DNA of 64,000 nt from Clostridium_F caseinilyticum (GCF_046127645.1 NZ_CP175919.1), one strand, 5' to 3'; shown: positions 8,318 to 18,277, counted from the first letter of the stretch. Numbers and translations are program-made. Notes: a model not told the origin generated them from the sequence alone.

Positions 8318-9304
8318 GTGAAGAAGAAAAAGCTTTTTTTAATCATATTTTGTCTAATTATAATTACATCTACCCTTTTAATTTATAATCACAATAAAAC
8401 TAAAATTACTTCTAATGATAAAAATATACAAAAAGTTCAATCTGAAAAAAATTCATCTCAAAGTAAAGTAAAAAATTCTAAAAATAATTCTACTAATAAG
8501 GAAACCTCTAAAGAAGAAGAAAAAAATGATGCAGAAACTAAGGAAAATGAAACCCCTACTGTTATTAAAAACAATAATTCAAAAAACTTAGATCATATAA
8601 AAAATTTAGATAAAATATCCTCATTAGAAATTGTTGATAGTGCCATAGAAAAAATAGACAAATTAAAAGGAAGAGACAATATTAAAACTTTAAAAATAGT
8701 GCACTGCAATGTAGAAGATTTAGAGGTTATATCTACATTGAAAAATCTTGAAAATTTAGAAATTATAGATTGCAAATTAAATGATGTATCAATAGTTAAA
8801 AACTTAAAAAACTTAAAAAGATTAGATATCAGCAATAATGAAATAAATAATTTAAAGGGATTAGAAAATCTAACAAATTTAAAAGAGCTTTATATGTCAA
8901 GCAATAATATAACAGATCTAAAACCAATCTATAACTTACTTAAACTAAATAATTTAGATATTAGTGATAATAAAATTACTAGCATTAAAGAATTAAAAAA
9001 TATGAAATCTATTAAAGAACTTAATATATGCAACAACAACATATCTGATTTAGAAGGAATAGAAAATGTGAATAAAATTATAAGTCTTTGGGCTAGTAAC
9101 AATAAAATAAATAATATTTCTATACTTTCAAATAAAAATGAAATAGTAAACTTAGCACTAGATAATAATCAAATATCAGATATAGCAATTATAAGTAACT
9201 TTAAAAAATTGAAATCTCTGAAACTAGATAAAAATAATATATCAAATTATAATTCATTAAAAGATATATATAAAAATCTAGTTGAACCAGATTTTTCAAT
9301 ATAA
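8318..9304 (+). CDS. Membrane-anchored leucine-rich-repeat protein (copy 1)
   Basis: A protein of about 328 residues. I place the start at the GTG at 8318, directly after GGAGGTGG, by analogy with the second copy, where the same site precedes an ATG. One N-terminal hydrophobic segment (LFLIIFCLIIITSTLLIY) acts as a signal anchor, followed by a charged Lys/Asn/Glu linker (about 30-85). Then come about nine 22-residue internalin-type repeats with the core LxxLxxLxISxNxIxxLxxL. It should therefore stand outside the membrane and bind a protein. It is followed 21 bp later by an M6 protease, and this gene pair recurs at 15102-18255. The link to the protease (anchor, inhibitor or activator) is inference. 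Confidence 0.8.
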   Translation: MKKKKLFLIIFCLIIITSTLLIYNHNKTKITSNDKNIQKVQSEKNSSQSKVKNSKNNSTNKETSKEEEKNDAETKENETPTVIKNNNSKNLDHIKNLDKISSLEIVDSAIEKIDKLKGRDNIKTLKIVHCNVEDLEVISTLKNLENLEIIDCKLNDVSIVKNLKNLKRLDISNNEINNLKGLENLTNLKELYMSSNNITDLKPIYNLLKLNNLDISDNKITSIKELKNMKSIKELNICNNNISDLEGIENVNKIISLWASNNKINNISILSNKNEIVNLALDNNQISDIAIISNFKKLKSLKLDKNNISNYNSLKDIYKNLVEPDFSI

Positions 9305-9325
9305 AATAAAAAAGGGGGAAAAACA

Positions 9326-11362
9326 ATGAAAAAAAATCTTTTACCCAAACTGGTTTTACCAGTTTTAGTTGCATCATCTACTATTATAGGGGCAAATAGT
9401 ACAAAAGTTACTGCTGCACCTATAAATGATGCATCAGTAAAATTAACTCAACCTGATGGACAAGTTATTCAATGTTACGCATCAGGAGATGAATTCTATA
9501 ACTATTTACATGATTCAGATGGAAGAGCTATAGTTAAAGATGAAAAAACAGGTTATTATGTCTATGGAAAATATGTAAAAAACAAAGTACAACCATCTAG
9601 AGAAAGAGTAACAAAGACTAATATTGAAAATTTAAAACAAATTGATTCTGATGCTAGAGTTAACATGAAAGATGTTAAAGCTCCGAAAGATGAAATACAA
9701 AAACAAAGAAAATTACTCAATGCAGACAATCCAATTCAAAGGACAAAAAATATTGGACAACTTAATAATATAGTTATTTTTATAAAATTTAGTGATCAGG
9801 ATGAAATAAGAACAAATTTGTCCAGATATGATAATCAATTTAATTCAAAAAGTCAAGCATCTGTAAATAATTATTTTAAAGAAATATCCTATGACAAATT
9901 GGATATTAACACAACTTTTTACCCTAAACCTAATGGGAATACCATTTTAAGTTATACTGACAGTCATCCAAGAAGTTATTATACTAATGTTCCACAAAAC
10001 GAAAGAGCAGCAAAAGAACAAACTTTACTAAAAAATGCTGTAGAATCTGTTAAAAATCAAATTCCAAGTAATTTAAATGTAGACTCAGATAATGATGGTA
10101 AAGTTGATAATGTATGCTTTATTATAAAAGGAGCAACAACTGAATGGTCATCACTTTTATGGCCACATAAATGGAATATGTTCTACCATGATGTAAGAAT
10201 AAATGGAAAAAGAATAGATACTTATAATTTCCAATTAGAAGATTTTATAAATACTCAGGGTGTTGGAGTTTTAAGCCATGAAATGTTCCATACGCTAGGC
10301 GCACCAGATCTTTATCATTACAATAACGATGGTAAAGTTGCTGTAGGCCCATGGGATGTAATGGATCAAACTGCTCCTATTCCTCAATCAACAGGAGCTT
10401 ACATGAAAATGTACTATGGGAAATGGGTTGATGGTATAAACGAAATAAATAAACCAGGTAAATATTCAATAAGCAAAATAGGTAGCGAAGCTAATAATAG
10501 TTATATAATAAAATCACCAAATTCTAATCAAGAATATTTCGTAGTAGAATACAGAAAAAAAGAAGGACAATATGAGTCAAATTTACCTGGTGAAGGATTA
10601 TTAGTTTATAGAATTAATACAGCTTATGCAGGTAGAGGTAATGCAAGTGGTGATGATGAAATATATCTATATAGACCAAATGGGAGTTTAAATGCCGTTG
10701 GAGATCTTACTAGAGCAGCATTGGGTTATAATAAAGCAAGCATAGATTCAAAAGAATTATTCTTATCAAATGGAAAAGATAGTGGAATAAGTTTAAAAAA
10801 TATTAGTACATTAGGAAATACTGCTAATTTTGATGTTGTTATAAATGGTGAAACTGGTGATGAAAAATTACCACTTAAGTATAATGTAAACTTTGACGAT
10901 ACTAAAACATTATCAAAAGCTGAAGATATAAGCGGTGAATGTGTATATGGAAAGAAAATTAATAATATAGAATTATATTTAAATGGATATAAATATATGG
11001 ATGCTGAACGTGGCAGATTGAATGATCCAGAAAATAAATATAAAGGTTATGATTTATCTAAAGCCGCTTTTAAGTTTTCAGTAGATTTTTCAAGATTGGC
11101 TGAAGGAGATTATCCATACGAAATAAAGATAACTACTGAAGATGGACAAAAAATTTCAATTAAACAAGGTTATTTAAAGGTAAAAAAACAAACTGGTGAT
11201 ACAGAAGATAAGGACATTAAGGAATGGAAACCTGGCACAAGCTATAAAGTTGGTGATATAGTAACTTATAATAATTATAAATATAAATGCATTCAAGCTC
11301 ATAATGCTATAGTTACTTGGGAACCATCAAAAACACCAGCTCTTTGGGGAAGAATTTATTAA
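9326..11362 (+). CDS. Secreted M6-family metalloprotease (immune inhibitor A-like) with C-terminal carbohydrate-binding module
   Basis: 678 residues. It has a Sec signal peptide (MKKNLLPKLVLPVLVASSTII...TAAP, cut near residue 31), a propeptide-like region (about 32-135), an M6 catalytic domain with zinc site HEMFHTLGAPD (about 318-328) and a Ca-binding-like DSDNDGKVDN loop before it. A beta-rich region follows, and the last 45 residues are a CBM5/12-type module (WKPGTSYKVGDIVTYNN...CIQAH...WEPS...LW). M6 proteases degrade host or environmental proteins, which suits a proteolytic amino-acid fermenter. AAAGGGGG precedes the start. It is intact, unlike its paralogue at 16185. Confidence 0.9.
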   Translation: MKKNLLPKLVLPVLVASSTIIGANSTKVTAAPINDASVKLTQPDGQVIQCYASGDEFYNYLHDSDGRAIVKDEKTGYYVYGKYVKNKVQPSRERVTKTNIENLKQIDSDARVNMKDVKAPKDEIQKQRKLLNADNPIQRTKNIGQLNNIVIFIKFSDQDEIRTNLSRYDNQFNSKSQASVNNYFKEISYDKLDINTTFYPKPNGNTILSYTDSHPRSYYTNVPQNERAAKEQTLLKNAVESVKNQIPSNLNVDSDNDGKVDNVCFIIKGATTEWSSLLWPHKWNMFYHDVRINGKRIDTYNFQLEDFINTQGVGVLSHEMFHTLGAPDLYHYNNDGKVAVGPWDVMDQTAPIPQSTGAYMKMYYGKWVDGINEINKPGKYSISKIGSEANNSYIIKSPNSNQEYFVVEYRKKEGQYESNLPGEGLLVYRINTAYAGRGNASGDDEIYLYRPNGSLNAVGDLTRAALGYNKASIDSKELFLSNGKDSGISLKNISTLGNTANFDVVINGETGDEKLPLKYNVNFDDTKTLSKAEDISGECVYGKKINNIELYLNGYKYMDAERGRLNDPENKYKGYDLSKAAFKFSVDFSRLAEGDYPYEIKITTEDGQKISIKQGYLKVKKQTGDTEDKDIKEWKPGTSYKVGDIVTYNNYKYKCIQAHNAIVTWEPSKTPALWGRIY

Positions 11363-11469
11363 ATATAAACTTGTAATTAATCATATCGCTCTAATATAAA
11401 AACAACAATTAATTGTTTTAAAGAATATAAATATAAACTTTATTTATGGTTATAATTTAAGACATATAA

Positions 11470-11507
11470 AAAGCAGTGCTAAATATATTATAATCTGGCA
11501 CTGCTTT
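11470..11507 (+). terminator. Rho-independent terminator after the M6 protease
   Basis: AAGCAGTGC and GCACTGCTT arms followed by TCTTTCT, about 108 bp past the stop codon. The rest of 11363-11679 shows nothing else recognisable. Confidence 0.75.
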
Positions 11508-11679
11508 CTTTCTATATGTTTTTCTAATTATGTATTAGGTATTATATAAATATAAGCATACACGCTTTGAGCTAATCATCTTATATACTTTATTAAAGAT
11601 TTCTCATTTTAAAATATAGTTCAACAATGAAATAGAAAAAATAGTATAACTTATATTATATAAGTAACATGTGAAAATT

Positions 11680-12471
11680 TTATAATTTTATTGCTTTTAT
11701 TGATGCGGACATAATATATTCTCCAACTTTTAAGTTATGTCCCCATTTTTCAGCATACTCCTTTGAGACTTTTTGAGTTTCAATCCTAATATCACTAAAA
11801 CCAGCCTTTTCTAAATATATTTTTAATTCTTCAACTGAGGATGCTCCAGTGACTCATCCACAATAAAGCTTCTCATCCTGCTTCATTTCATTTGTTAATT
11901 CTCTAATAAGAACTATATCAGAAATAGCAATTCTACCGCCTTTTTTTAATATACGACAAGCTTCATTATATACTCTTTGTTTATTGGGAGATAAATTTAT
12001 AACACAATTTGAAATAATTACATCTGCAGTATTATCTGCTACAGGAAGATTTTCAATTTCACCTAATCTAAAGTCTACATTTTTATATCTATACTTTTTA
12101 GCCATAGTTCTTGATTTGTTAATCATTTCATAAGTCATATCAACTCCGATAATGTATCCCTTAATTCCAACTTTTTTTGAAGCTAAAAAGCAATCAAATC
12201 CTCCCCCACTGCCAAGGTCTATAACAGTTTCGTCTTTTTTTATATTAGCTATTAATTGAGGATTTCCACAGCCTAATCCCATATTAGCTTCCTCTGGAGC
12301 AGTTGATATTTCTTCATCAGAATATCCAATTTTACGTGATATATCTATGGAAGATTTTTTAAGATTAATGCTTCCATCATAACATTTACCCATTTTTACA
12401 TCTCCAATAGCTATCTTTTTATAACTATTGCGAACAATATTTCTAACATCTATTTTTTTAAAATCCCTCAT
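11680..12471 (-). CDS. arsM: ArsM-like arsenite methyltransferase with in-frame TGA (selenocysteine candidate)
   Basis: An SAM-dependent methyltransferase. Read from 12471 it has VIDLGSGGGFD (SAM motif I, about residues 78-88), conserved Cys sites in GLGCGNPQ and SNCVINLSP, and then LYCG followed by TGA (11854-11856, codon 206). Past the TGA the same frame continues VTGASSVEELKIYLEKAGF... for 57 codons to TAA at 11680-11682, giving 263 codons, the normal ArsM length. In the family the position of the TGA is the Cys of the C(V/I)xGA motif, one of the As(III)-binding catalytic cysteines. So either selenocysteine replaces that Cys or the gene carries a single nonsense mutation. A GGATG/CATCC stem encloses the TGA. 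ArsR precedes it in an operon. Confidence 0.75.
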
Positions 12472-12534
12472 ATTTTTTACTCCTTAATTTAATTTTCAAA
12501 TAATAAATAAAAGTTGCAAAAACTTATCTTCATA

Positions 12535-12951
12535 TTAATGTAATTTATTATTTTTACATTTACATTTTTTTGATAACTCATTTTTATGATCTTTTAAATT
12601 TGCACAATTTAGTCCACTCTTTTTAAACTGAATTAAATTTTCTATATCCTGTTTACATGTGTCTATTTTATTTAGCTCATTTTCTAAAAGTTCTTTTATA
12701 AATGGAAACTTCCTCAAAGTTTCTTCATTCAATTTATAATACACCCATTGAGCTTTCTTTTCATATCCCACAATCTTCAACATGCTTAGTTTTATTAGAT
12801 GTCTTGAGGCATTTGATTGTGTAATTCCTAATATATGTTCAATTTCACATACACACAGTTCTCCATTTTTTAATATATTTAATATTCTAATTCTATTTTC
12901 ATCGCCCAATGCTTTTAACATTTGCACTAAATCCATTTCATACCTCCTCAT
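12535..12951 (-). CDS. arsR: ArsR-family arsenic-responsive repressor
   Basis: 138 residues of ArsR/SmtB winged-helix protein. The metalloid-sensing motif GELCVCEIEHIL (Cys32-Val-Cys34) is intact, followed by recognition helix QSNASRHLIKLS and wing residues. After the DNA-binding domain there is an extra Cys-rich tail (CKQD, NCANLKDH, KKCKCKNNKLH) that could add metal ligands. It is the first gene of a two-gene ars operon with arsM 63 bp downstream, so As(III) should derepress the methyltransferase. There is no arsenite efflux pump in the window. Confidence 0.9.
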   Translation of the reverse strand: MRRYEMDLVQMLKALGDENRIRILNILKNGELCVCEIEHILGITQSNASRHLIKLSMLKIVGYEKKAQWVYYKLNEETLRKFPFIKELLENELNKIDTCKQDIENLIQFKKSGLNCANLKDHKNELSKKCKCKNNKLH

Positions 12952-13039
12952 ATTTTACCTATTAATGATTATATTCACTTATACTCATATAATATATTTA
13001 ATACTTAAATTTGTCAATCTATAATCTCATATGAACAAA

Positions 13040-13212
13040 TTTCTAAGCTTTAGAGGGAATCTTATTCCATCTAAAGCTTATTAACAGACTTCTAAGGCGT
13101 TTTTCTCCTTAGAAGTCATTATACTTTAGGAAAAATCCGTATCCTAGAAGTTCGCTATTTACTGGCACTTTAAACAAAATGGAAGTATTAAAGCGGGTAG
13201 TCATCGGATAAA
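13040..13212 (+). repeat. Family C multi-hairpin repeat, copy 2 (long form)
   Basis: Three hairpins in a row. The first pairs AAGCTTTAGAGGGAAT with ATTCCATCTAAAGCTT. The second pairs GACTTCTAAGGCG with CTCCTTAGAAGTC. The third is an imperfect stem ending in GGAAGTATTAAAGCGGGTAG. Then comes TCATCGGATAA. It is one of the fullest copies in the window and lies between arsR and the IS66 element. Confidence 0.7.
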
Positions 13213-13330
13213 CAAAAAGAGAGCTTCTAATAGTAAATTTATATATTTAATATAAATTTATATTAAATTATACTTTTTATGTAAAGTTTTAAACAATAGT
13301 AACTATTCAGCTATGATAAAAAATATATAA

Positions 13331-13378
13331 AAAACACCTTACTTTGAAATTATTATGCATTTTCAAGTAAGGTGTTTG
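13331..13378. terminator. Strong hairpin inside the IS66 end
   Basis: AAACACCTTACTTTGAAA and TTTCAAGTAAGGTGTTT pair around a short loop between the IS66 end and the tnpC stop. It probably ends tnpC transcription and shields the element from outside reading. Confidence 0.7.
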
Positions 13379-13431
13379 TATTAAATTTGAGTACACTAAA
13401 AAGAGAGGTTATACCTCTTTAAGCGGAGCTT

Positions 13432-14904
13432 TTACGTCAAAGTTGGATCAAGTGGATTTACTGTAAATGTTGATTTTATGCAATCTAAAACATTTTTTTC
13501 TTGCTTTCTTACAGTAGATACATATCCACGAATCCTAGTAAAAGCGTTAGCTCCAGCAGAACTCCTAAAGGTGCCTGAAATCTTTTGTTTAACTTTAGAC
13601 ATACGTAAATCACGTTCTGCTAAGTTATTATCAAAAGGTATAACAAAGTCATACATGAAAGCAAGTATTTGTTCTTTATAGCCACTTAATCTATTGAGCA
13701 AATTAAGGCTTACACTGTTCTTCACCTTCTTTTTAGAATATACTTCAGTATTTTTAGCATAGTCTTCATTAAAACCAGCTTTAAGTATTTCATCATACTT
13801 AGATTCAAAATTTTGAATTTTATCTACAGGTAAAGTATTATGTTTGTCTTTAGTTAAATCTACTTCTTTTTTTATTTCTAACAGTAGATTCTTCATTGGC
13901 TTTGCCCAGTTTTGACCTTGTAATTCAGTTATACCATTAAGTTCTCTTAATATATGAGCATTACATAGAGCATGATTACATTTAGTATATTTATAGTAAG
14001 TCTTAAAACCATCGTGGACTGCCGTCCCTGTGAAGTTTGGAAGTATTGTAATATCATCAATAGCTTTTTTACCACGTTTTTCATGGCATTCATAGTAGGT
14101 AAGATTTTCATTAGAAGCAACATGAAGCCACTGACGTTTTTTATCTACATACATACCAGTTTCATCAAAATGAACAGCTCCTGTAGATGAAATAAGGTTA
14201 TTTCTAATTTTATTTGTTATAGATCCTAAATTATCATGACAGCCTTGATTAAAAGTCACCATACTACCTTGACTTAAGTGATGATTGAATAAATCCTCAA
14301 TGAGTTCAGCACCACGTTTATATGGAATCAACTGATATTGAGTTAAGTACACAGCTACCGCTTTTAGACGTTCACCATATTGAACTGTATTTTTTATTTC
14401 TTCTGGAAAAACAGCTGTATTTTTGTTTTTACAACGAGGACATATTTTAACTTCTGCTCTATGCTCTACAATTTTAACTTTTATATCTGGTATATCTATA
14501 ATTTGACGGACAATATATCTTTCTGGAACTACATCTTTTAGAGGTGCTCCACATTCAGTACATTGTTCTACATTATGAATTTCAACTTCATCAGGAGTAT
14601 CATTTAGGCACAATGTTGTTCCTTCATGACCTTCTTGACCGCCAGGTTTTTTACCTGATTTTATTCTTAAACTTTTAGTTTTCTTTTTAAAGCCATCTGA
14701 GGATGGAGGTTTGCTGCTATTATTACTATTTTTATTGACTTGGCTTTCCAATGACTTTACACGCTCGTTTAGAGCCTTGTTATCTTTAGACAGATTTTCT
14801 ACTTGGGAATTAAGTGTTTTAATTTCATTTGATAGTTCTTTAATAACACTTATAACTTGGGATATACCTTGGTTGTAGATCTCAATAATTTTGCCTTCGC
14901 TCAC
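13432..14904 (-). CDS. tnpC: IS66-family transposase TnpC
   Basis: 490 residues. An N-terminal leucine-zipper-like coiled coil (about 5-60) is followed by the KPPSSDG and KKPGGQEGHEG motifs, a zinc-finger region (CTECGAP, CPRCKNK) and the DDE catalytic domain: HFDETGMYV (Asp), VHDGFKTYY (second Asp, then CNAHILREL) and PFDNNLAERDLRM (Glu), with the C-terminal IS66 tail. All blocks are present without frameshift. GGTGG precedes the ATG. It sits in an element with perfect ends and target duplication, so it is likely active. Confidence 0.93.
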   Translation of the reverse strand: MSEGKIIEIYNQGISQVISVIKELSNEIKTLNSQVENLSKDNKALNERVKSLESQVNKNSNNSSKPPSSDGFKKKTKSLRIKSGKKPGGQEGHEGTTLCLNDTPDEVEIHNVEQCTECGAPLKDVVPERYIVRQIIDIPDIKVKIVEHRAEVKICPRCKNKNTAVFPEEIKNTVQYGERLKAVAVYLTQYQLIPYKRGAELIEDLFNHHLSQGSMVTFNQGCHDNLGSITNKIRNNLISSTGAVHFDETGMYVDKKRQWLHVASNENLTYYECHEKRGKKAIDDITILPNFTGTAVHDGFKTYYKYTKCNHALCNAHILRELNGITELQGQNWAKPMKNLLLEIKKEVDLTKDKHNTLPVDKIQNFESKYDEILKAGFNEDYAKNTEVYSKKKVKNSVSLNLLNRLSGYKEQILAFMYDFVIPFDNNLAERDLRMSKVKQKISGTFRSSAGANAFTRIRGYVSTVRKQEKNVLDCIKSTFTVNPLDPTLT

Positions 14905-15048
14905 GACGTGTCACCACCTATCATTAGTTTTTGCAAGACATGTTTCATCATATCAAAAAATAATGATAAATAGAAGAGATATTTTCAATAAATTAATAAT
15001 AACAGCAAATTTAAATTATTTTAATAGCTGAATAGTTACAAACAATAA

Positions 15049-15076
15049 TTGCGATAATAAACAGAAAAAGTAAAAT
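15049..15076 (+). promoter_or_regulatory. Weak promoter candidate of the second LRR gene
   Basis: TTGCGA (15049-15054), 16-bp spacer, TAAAAT (15071-15076). It aligns with the TTGAAA/TATACT promoter of the first unit. The IS66 target duplication ends at 15047, so anything upstream of -35 has been separated from the gene. Confidence 0.35.
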
Positions 15077-15101
15077 TTTAAAATAAAAAGGAGGTGGAAA
15101 A

Positions 15102-16097
15102 ATGAATAAAAAGAAACTTTCTATAATAATAATTTGTTTAATTATTATTACATCTATATTTTTAATTTATAACCATAATAAAACTAAAAAAGATACTACT
15201 GATAACAATATAGAAAAAGTTCAATCCGAAAAAAGGTCCTCTAAAAATAATACAAAAGATAAAAAAACTTCTAAAAATGATTCTAATAAAAAAGATTCTT
15301 TAGAAAAGGAAGAAAATGAGGATTCCAAAATCAATGATAGTGAAACATCTACTGTTATCAAAAATAATAGTTCAAAAAATTTAGACCAAGTAAGAAATTT
15401 AGATAATATATCCTCATTAGAAATTGTTGATAGTGGCATAGAAAGCATAGATAAGCTAAAAGAAAAAGATAATATTAAGACTTTAAAAATAGTACACTGC
15501 AATATAAAAGATTTAGAGGTTATATCTACATTGAAAAGCCTTGAAAATTTAGAAGTTATAGACTGTAATTTAAATAACATATCAATAGTTAAAAACTTAA
15601 AAAACTTAAAAAGATTAGATATTAGCAATAATAAAGTAAATAATTTAAAAGGATTAGAAAATCTAACAAATTTAACAGAGCTTTATATGTCAAATAATAA
15701 TATAACAGATATAAAACCAATGCATAGCTTGCTTAAACTTACTAATTTAGATATTAGTGATAATAAACTTACTAACATTAAAGAATTAAAAAATATAAAG
15801 TCTATTAAAGAACTTAATATCTGTAATAATAGCATGTCTAATTTAGAAGGAATAGAAAACATGAACAAATTGACAGGTCTTTGGGCCAGTAACAATAAAA
15901 TAAATAATGTTTCTATACTTTCAAATAAAAATGAAATAGTAAACTTAGCACTAGATAATAATAAAATATCAGACATATCAATTATGGGCAATTTTAAAAA
16001 GTTGAAATCTCTTAAACTAGATAAGAATAATATACCTAGTTATAAACCGTTAAAAGATATATACAAAAATCTAGTTGAACCAGATTTTTCAATATAA
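15102..16097 (+). CDS. Membrane-anchored leucine-rich-repeat protein (copy 2)
   Basis: 331 residues, a close paralogue of the gene at 8318. It has the same N-terminal anchor (LSIIIICLIIITSIFLIYNH), a charged Ser/Lys/Asp linker, and about nine 22-residue internalin-type repeats ending in the same LKDIYKNLVEPDFSI tail. AAGGAGGTGG lies 4 bases before the ATG, which decides the start in both copies. Differences are concentrated in the linker and in surface positions of the repeats. An IS66 element lies just upstream of its promoter, so expression may have changed. It is followed by the frameshifted M6 protease. Confidence 0.8.
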   Translation: MNKKKLSIIIICLIIITSIFLIYNHNKTKKDTTDNNIEKVQSEKRSSKNNTKDKKTSKNDSNKKDSLEKEENEDSKINDSETSTVIKNNSSKNLDQVRNLDNISSLEIVDSGIESIDKLKEKDNIKTLKIVHCNIKDLEVISTLKSLENLEVIDCNLNNISIVKNLKNLKRLDISNNKVNNLKGLENLTNLTELYMSNNNITDIKPMHSLLKLTNLDISDNKLTNIKELKNIKSIKELNICNNSMSNLEGIENMNKLTGLWASNNKINNVSILSNKNEIVNLALDNNKISDISIMGNFKKLKSLKLDKNNIPSYKPLKDIYKNLVEPDFSI

Positions 16098-16184
16098 AAT
16101 AAAAACTATTTTTATTTAAAGCCATTAAAATTACTTGTAAAAATTGTTTTATAAATAATTTTAATTATATAAGGGGGAAAAACA

Positions 16185-18255
16185 ATGAAAAAAAATCTTT
16201 TATACAAGCTGGTCCTACCAATTTTAGTTGCATCATCTACTATTATAGGAGCAAATCACACAAATGTTAGTGCTGCACCTATAAAGGATGGAGAAGTAAA
16301 ATTAACTCAACCTGATGGACAAGTTATTCAATGTTATGCATCAGGAGATGAATTTTACAACTATTTACATGATTCGAAAGGAAGAGCTATAGTTAAGGAT
16401 GAAAAAACAGGTTATTACGTTTATGGTAAATATGTAAAAAACAAGGTGCAACCATCCAGAGAAAGAGTAAAAAAAAACAAATATTAAAACTTTAAAACAA
16501 ATTGATACTGATAGCAGAGTTAACATGAAAGATGTTAAAGCTCCAAAGGATGAAATTGAAAAACAAAGAGAATTTCTCAATGCAGATAACCCAGTCCAAA
16601 GTACAAAAAATATTGGACAACTTAATAATATAGTTATTTTTATAAAATTCAGTGATCAAAATGAAATAACTAGCGGTTTTTCTACTTATGACAGACAATT
16701 TAATGGGAAAAATCAGGTATCTTTAAATAACTACTACAAAGAAGTATCCTACAATAAATTAAATATTGATACAACTTTTTATCCAAAACCTAATGGGAAT
16801 CAAGTTTTAAGCTATACAGATACTCATCCAAGAAGTTATTATACTAATGTTCCACAAAACCAAAGAGCAGCTAGGGAACAAACTTTACTAAAAAATGCTG
16901 TAGACTCCATAAAACATCAAATTCCACAGAATTTGAATGTAGATTCAGATAATGATGGTAAAGTTGATAATGTATGCTTTATTGTAAAAGGAGCAACTAC
17001 TGGTTGGTCTTCACTTTTATGGCCTCATAAATGGAATATGTTTTATCAAGATGTAAGAATAAACGATAAGAAAATAGATACTTATAATTTCCAATTAGAA
17101 GATTTTATGGGCAACAACGGAGTTGGAGTTTTAAGTCATGAAATGTTCCATACTCTAGGTGCACCAGATCTTTATCATTATAATTCTGATGGAAAAGTGG
17201 CGGTGGGACCTTGGGATGTAATGGATCAAAACTTTTCTGTACCTCAATATATGGGATCATACATGAAAATGTACTATGGTAAATGGATTAACAATATGAC
17301 GCAAATAAATAAACCTGGAAAATATTCAATTAATAAAATAGGTAATGAATCAAACAACAGTTATATAATAAAATCTCCAAATTCAAATAGCGAATTTTTT
17401 GTAGTAGAATATAGAAAAAGAGAAGGGCTATATGAAACAAATTTACCTGGAGAAGGCTTATTAGTTTATAGAATTAATACAACTTATCAAGGAAGAGGTA
17501 ATTCAAGCGGTAATGATGAAGTATACGTGTATAGACCAAATGGAAGTTTATATAATGTTGGAAACATAAGAGCTGCAGCTTTAAACAGTTCTAGGCCAAG
17601 CATAAGTTCACAAGAATTATTCCTATCTAATGGTAGAGATAGTGGTATAAGTTTAAAAAACATTAGTATATCAAATAATACTGCTAATTTTGATGTAGTT
17701 ATAAATGGACAAACTGGTGGTGGCACTACAGGTGATGGTGATGGCAATGAAACTGAAGATAAAGTTTTACCTTTTAAATATAAAATAAATTTTGATGATA
17801 CCAAAGAAATGACAAATTCTCAATATTTAACTGGTGAATGCTTATATGGTAAAAAAATTACTAATGTGGAGTTATACGTAAATGGAGCTAAATTTATGGA
17901 TGCTGAACGTAGTAGACTAAATGATCCCGGAAATGAACATAAGGGATATGATCTATCTCAAGGTAATTTTAAATTTTTCTTAGATTTTCCTAGGTGGGCT
18001 GAAGGTAGCTACCCATACCAAATAAAAGTAAAAGCTGAAGATGGAAAACAATTCATAATTTCACAGGGATATTTTAAAGTGAAAAAACAAACTACAGGTG
18101 ATAAAGAAATTAGAGAATGGGCACCTTATACAAGCTATATAATCGGTGATATAGTAATGTATAACAATTATAAATATAAATGCATTCAAGCACACAGATC
18201 TATATATAGTTGGGAACCTATATATACTCATTCTCTTTGGACAAGAATCCGTTAA
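16185..18255 (+). pseudogene. Secreted M6 metalloprotease, frameshifted at an A9 run (copy 2)
   Basis: A paralogue of the protease at 9326. The first 100 codons (signal peptide and propeptide start) are in one frame and end at TAA 16485-16487. The rest, from about 16480 to 18255, is open in another frame and includes HEMFHTLGAPD, the DSDNDGKVDN loop and the C-terminal CBM5/12-like module. Alignment with copy 1 shows that the break is one extra A in a run of nine (16469-16477); eight would restore RERVKKTNIKTLKQ. An A9 tract is a known substrate for polymerase slippage, so full-length protein could still be made from part of the transcripts. Otherwise it is a recent pseudogene, or a sequencing error. 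Confidence 0.8.
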
Positions 18256-18277
18256 ATATATTTTATAAACTTATACT

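Larger units (their letters stand above)
13299..15039 (-). mobile_element. Complete IS66-family element with 8-bp target duplication
   Basis: A 1741-bp element. Perfect 15-bp terminal repeats GTAACTATTCAGCTA (13299-13313) and TAGCTGAATAGTTAC (15025-15039) begin with the GTAA typical of IS66. AAACAATA flanks both sides (13291-13298 and 15040-15047), matching the 8-bp duplication known for IS66. Only the tnpC transposase is present; tnpA and tnpB are absent, as in several clostridial members. The insertion lies immediately upstream of the -35 region of the second LRR gene. Confidence 0.92.

Noticed and set aside
8593..8835. Antisense open frame over the first LRR gene (and similar ones at 15221-15628 and 15683-15991)
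   Set aside because: They mirror the repeated codon pattern of the LRR genes and have no ribosome binding site; shadow frames.
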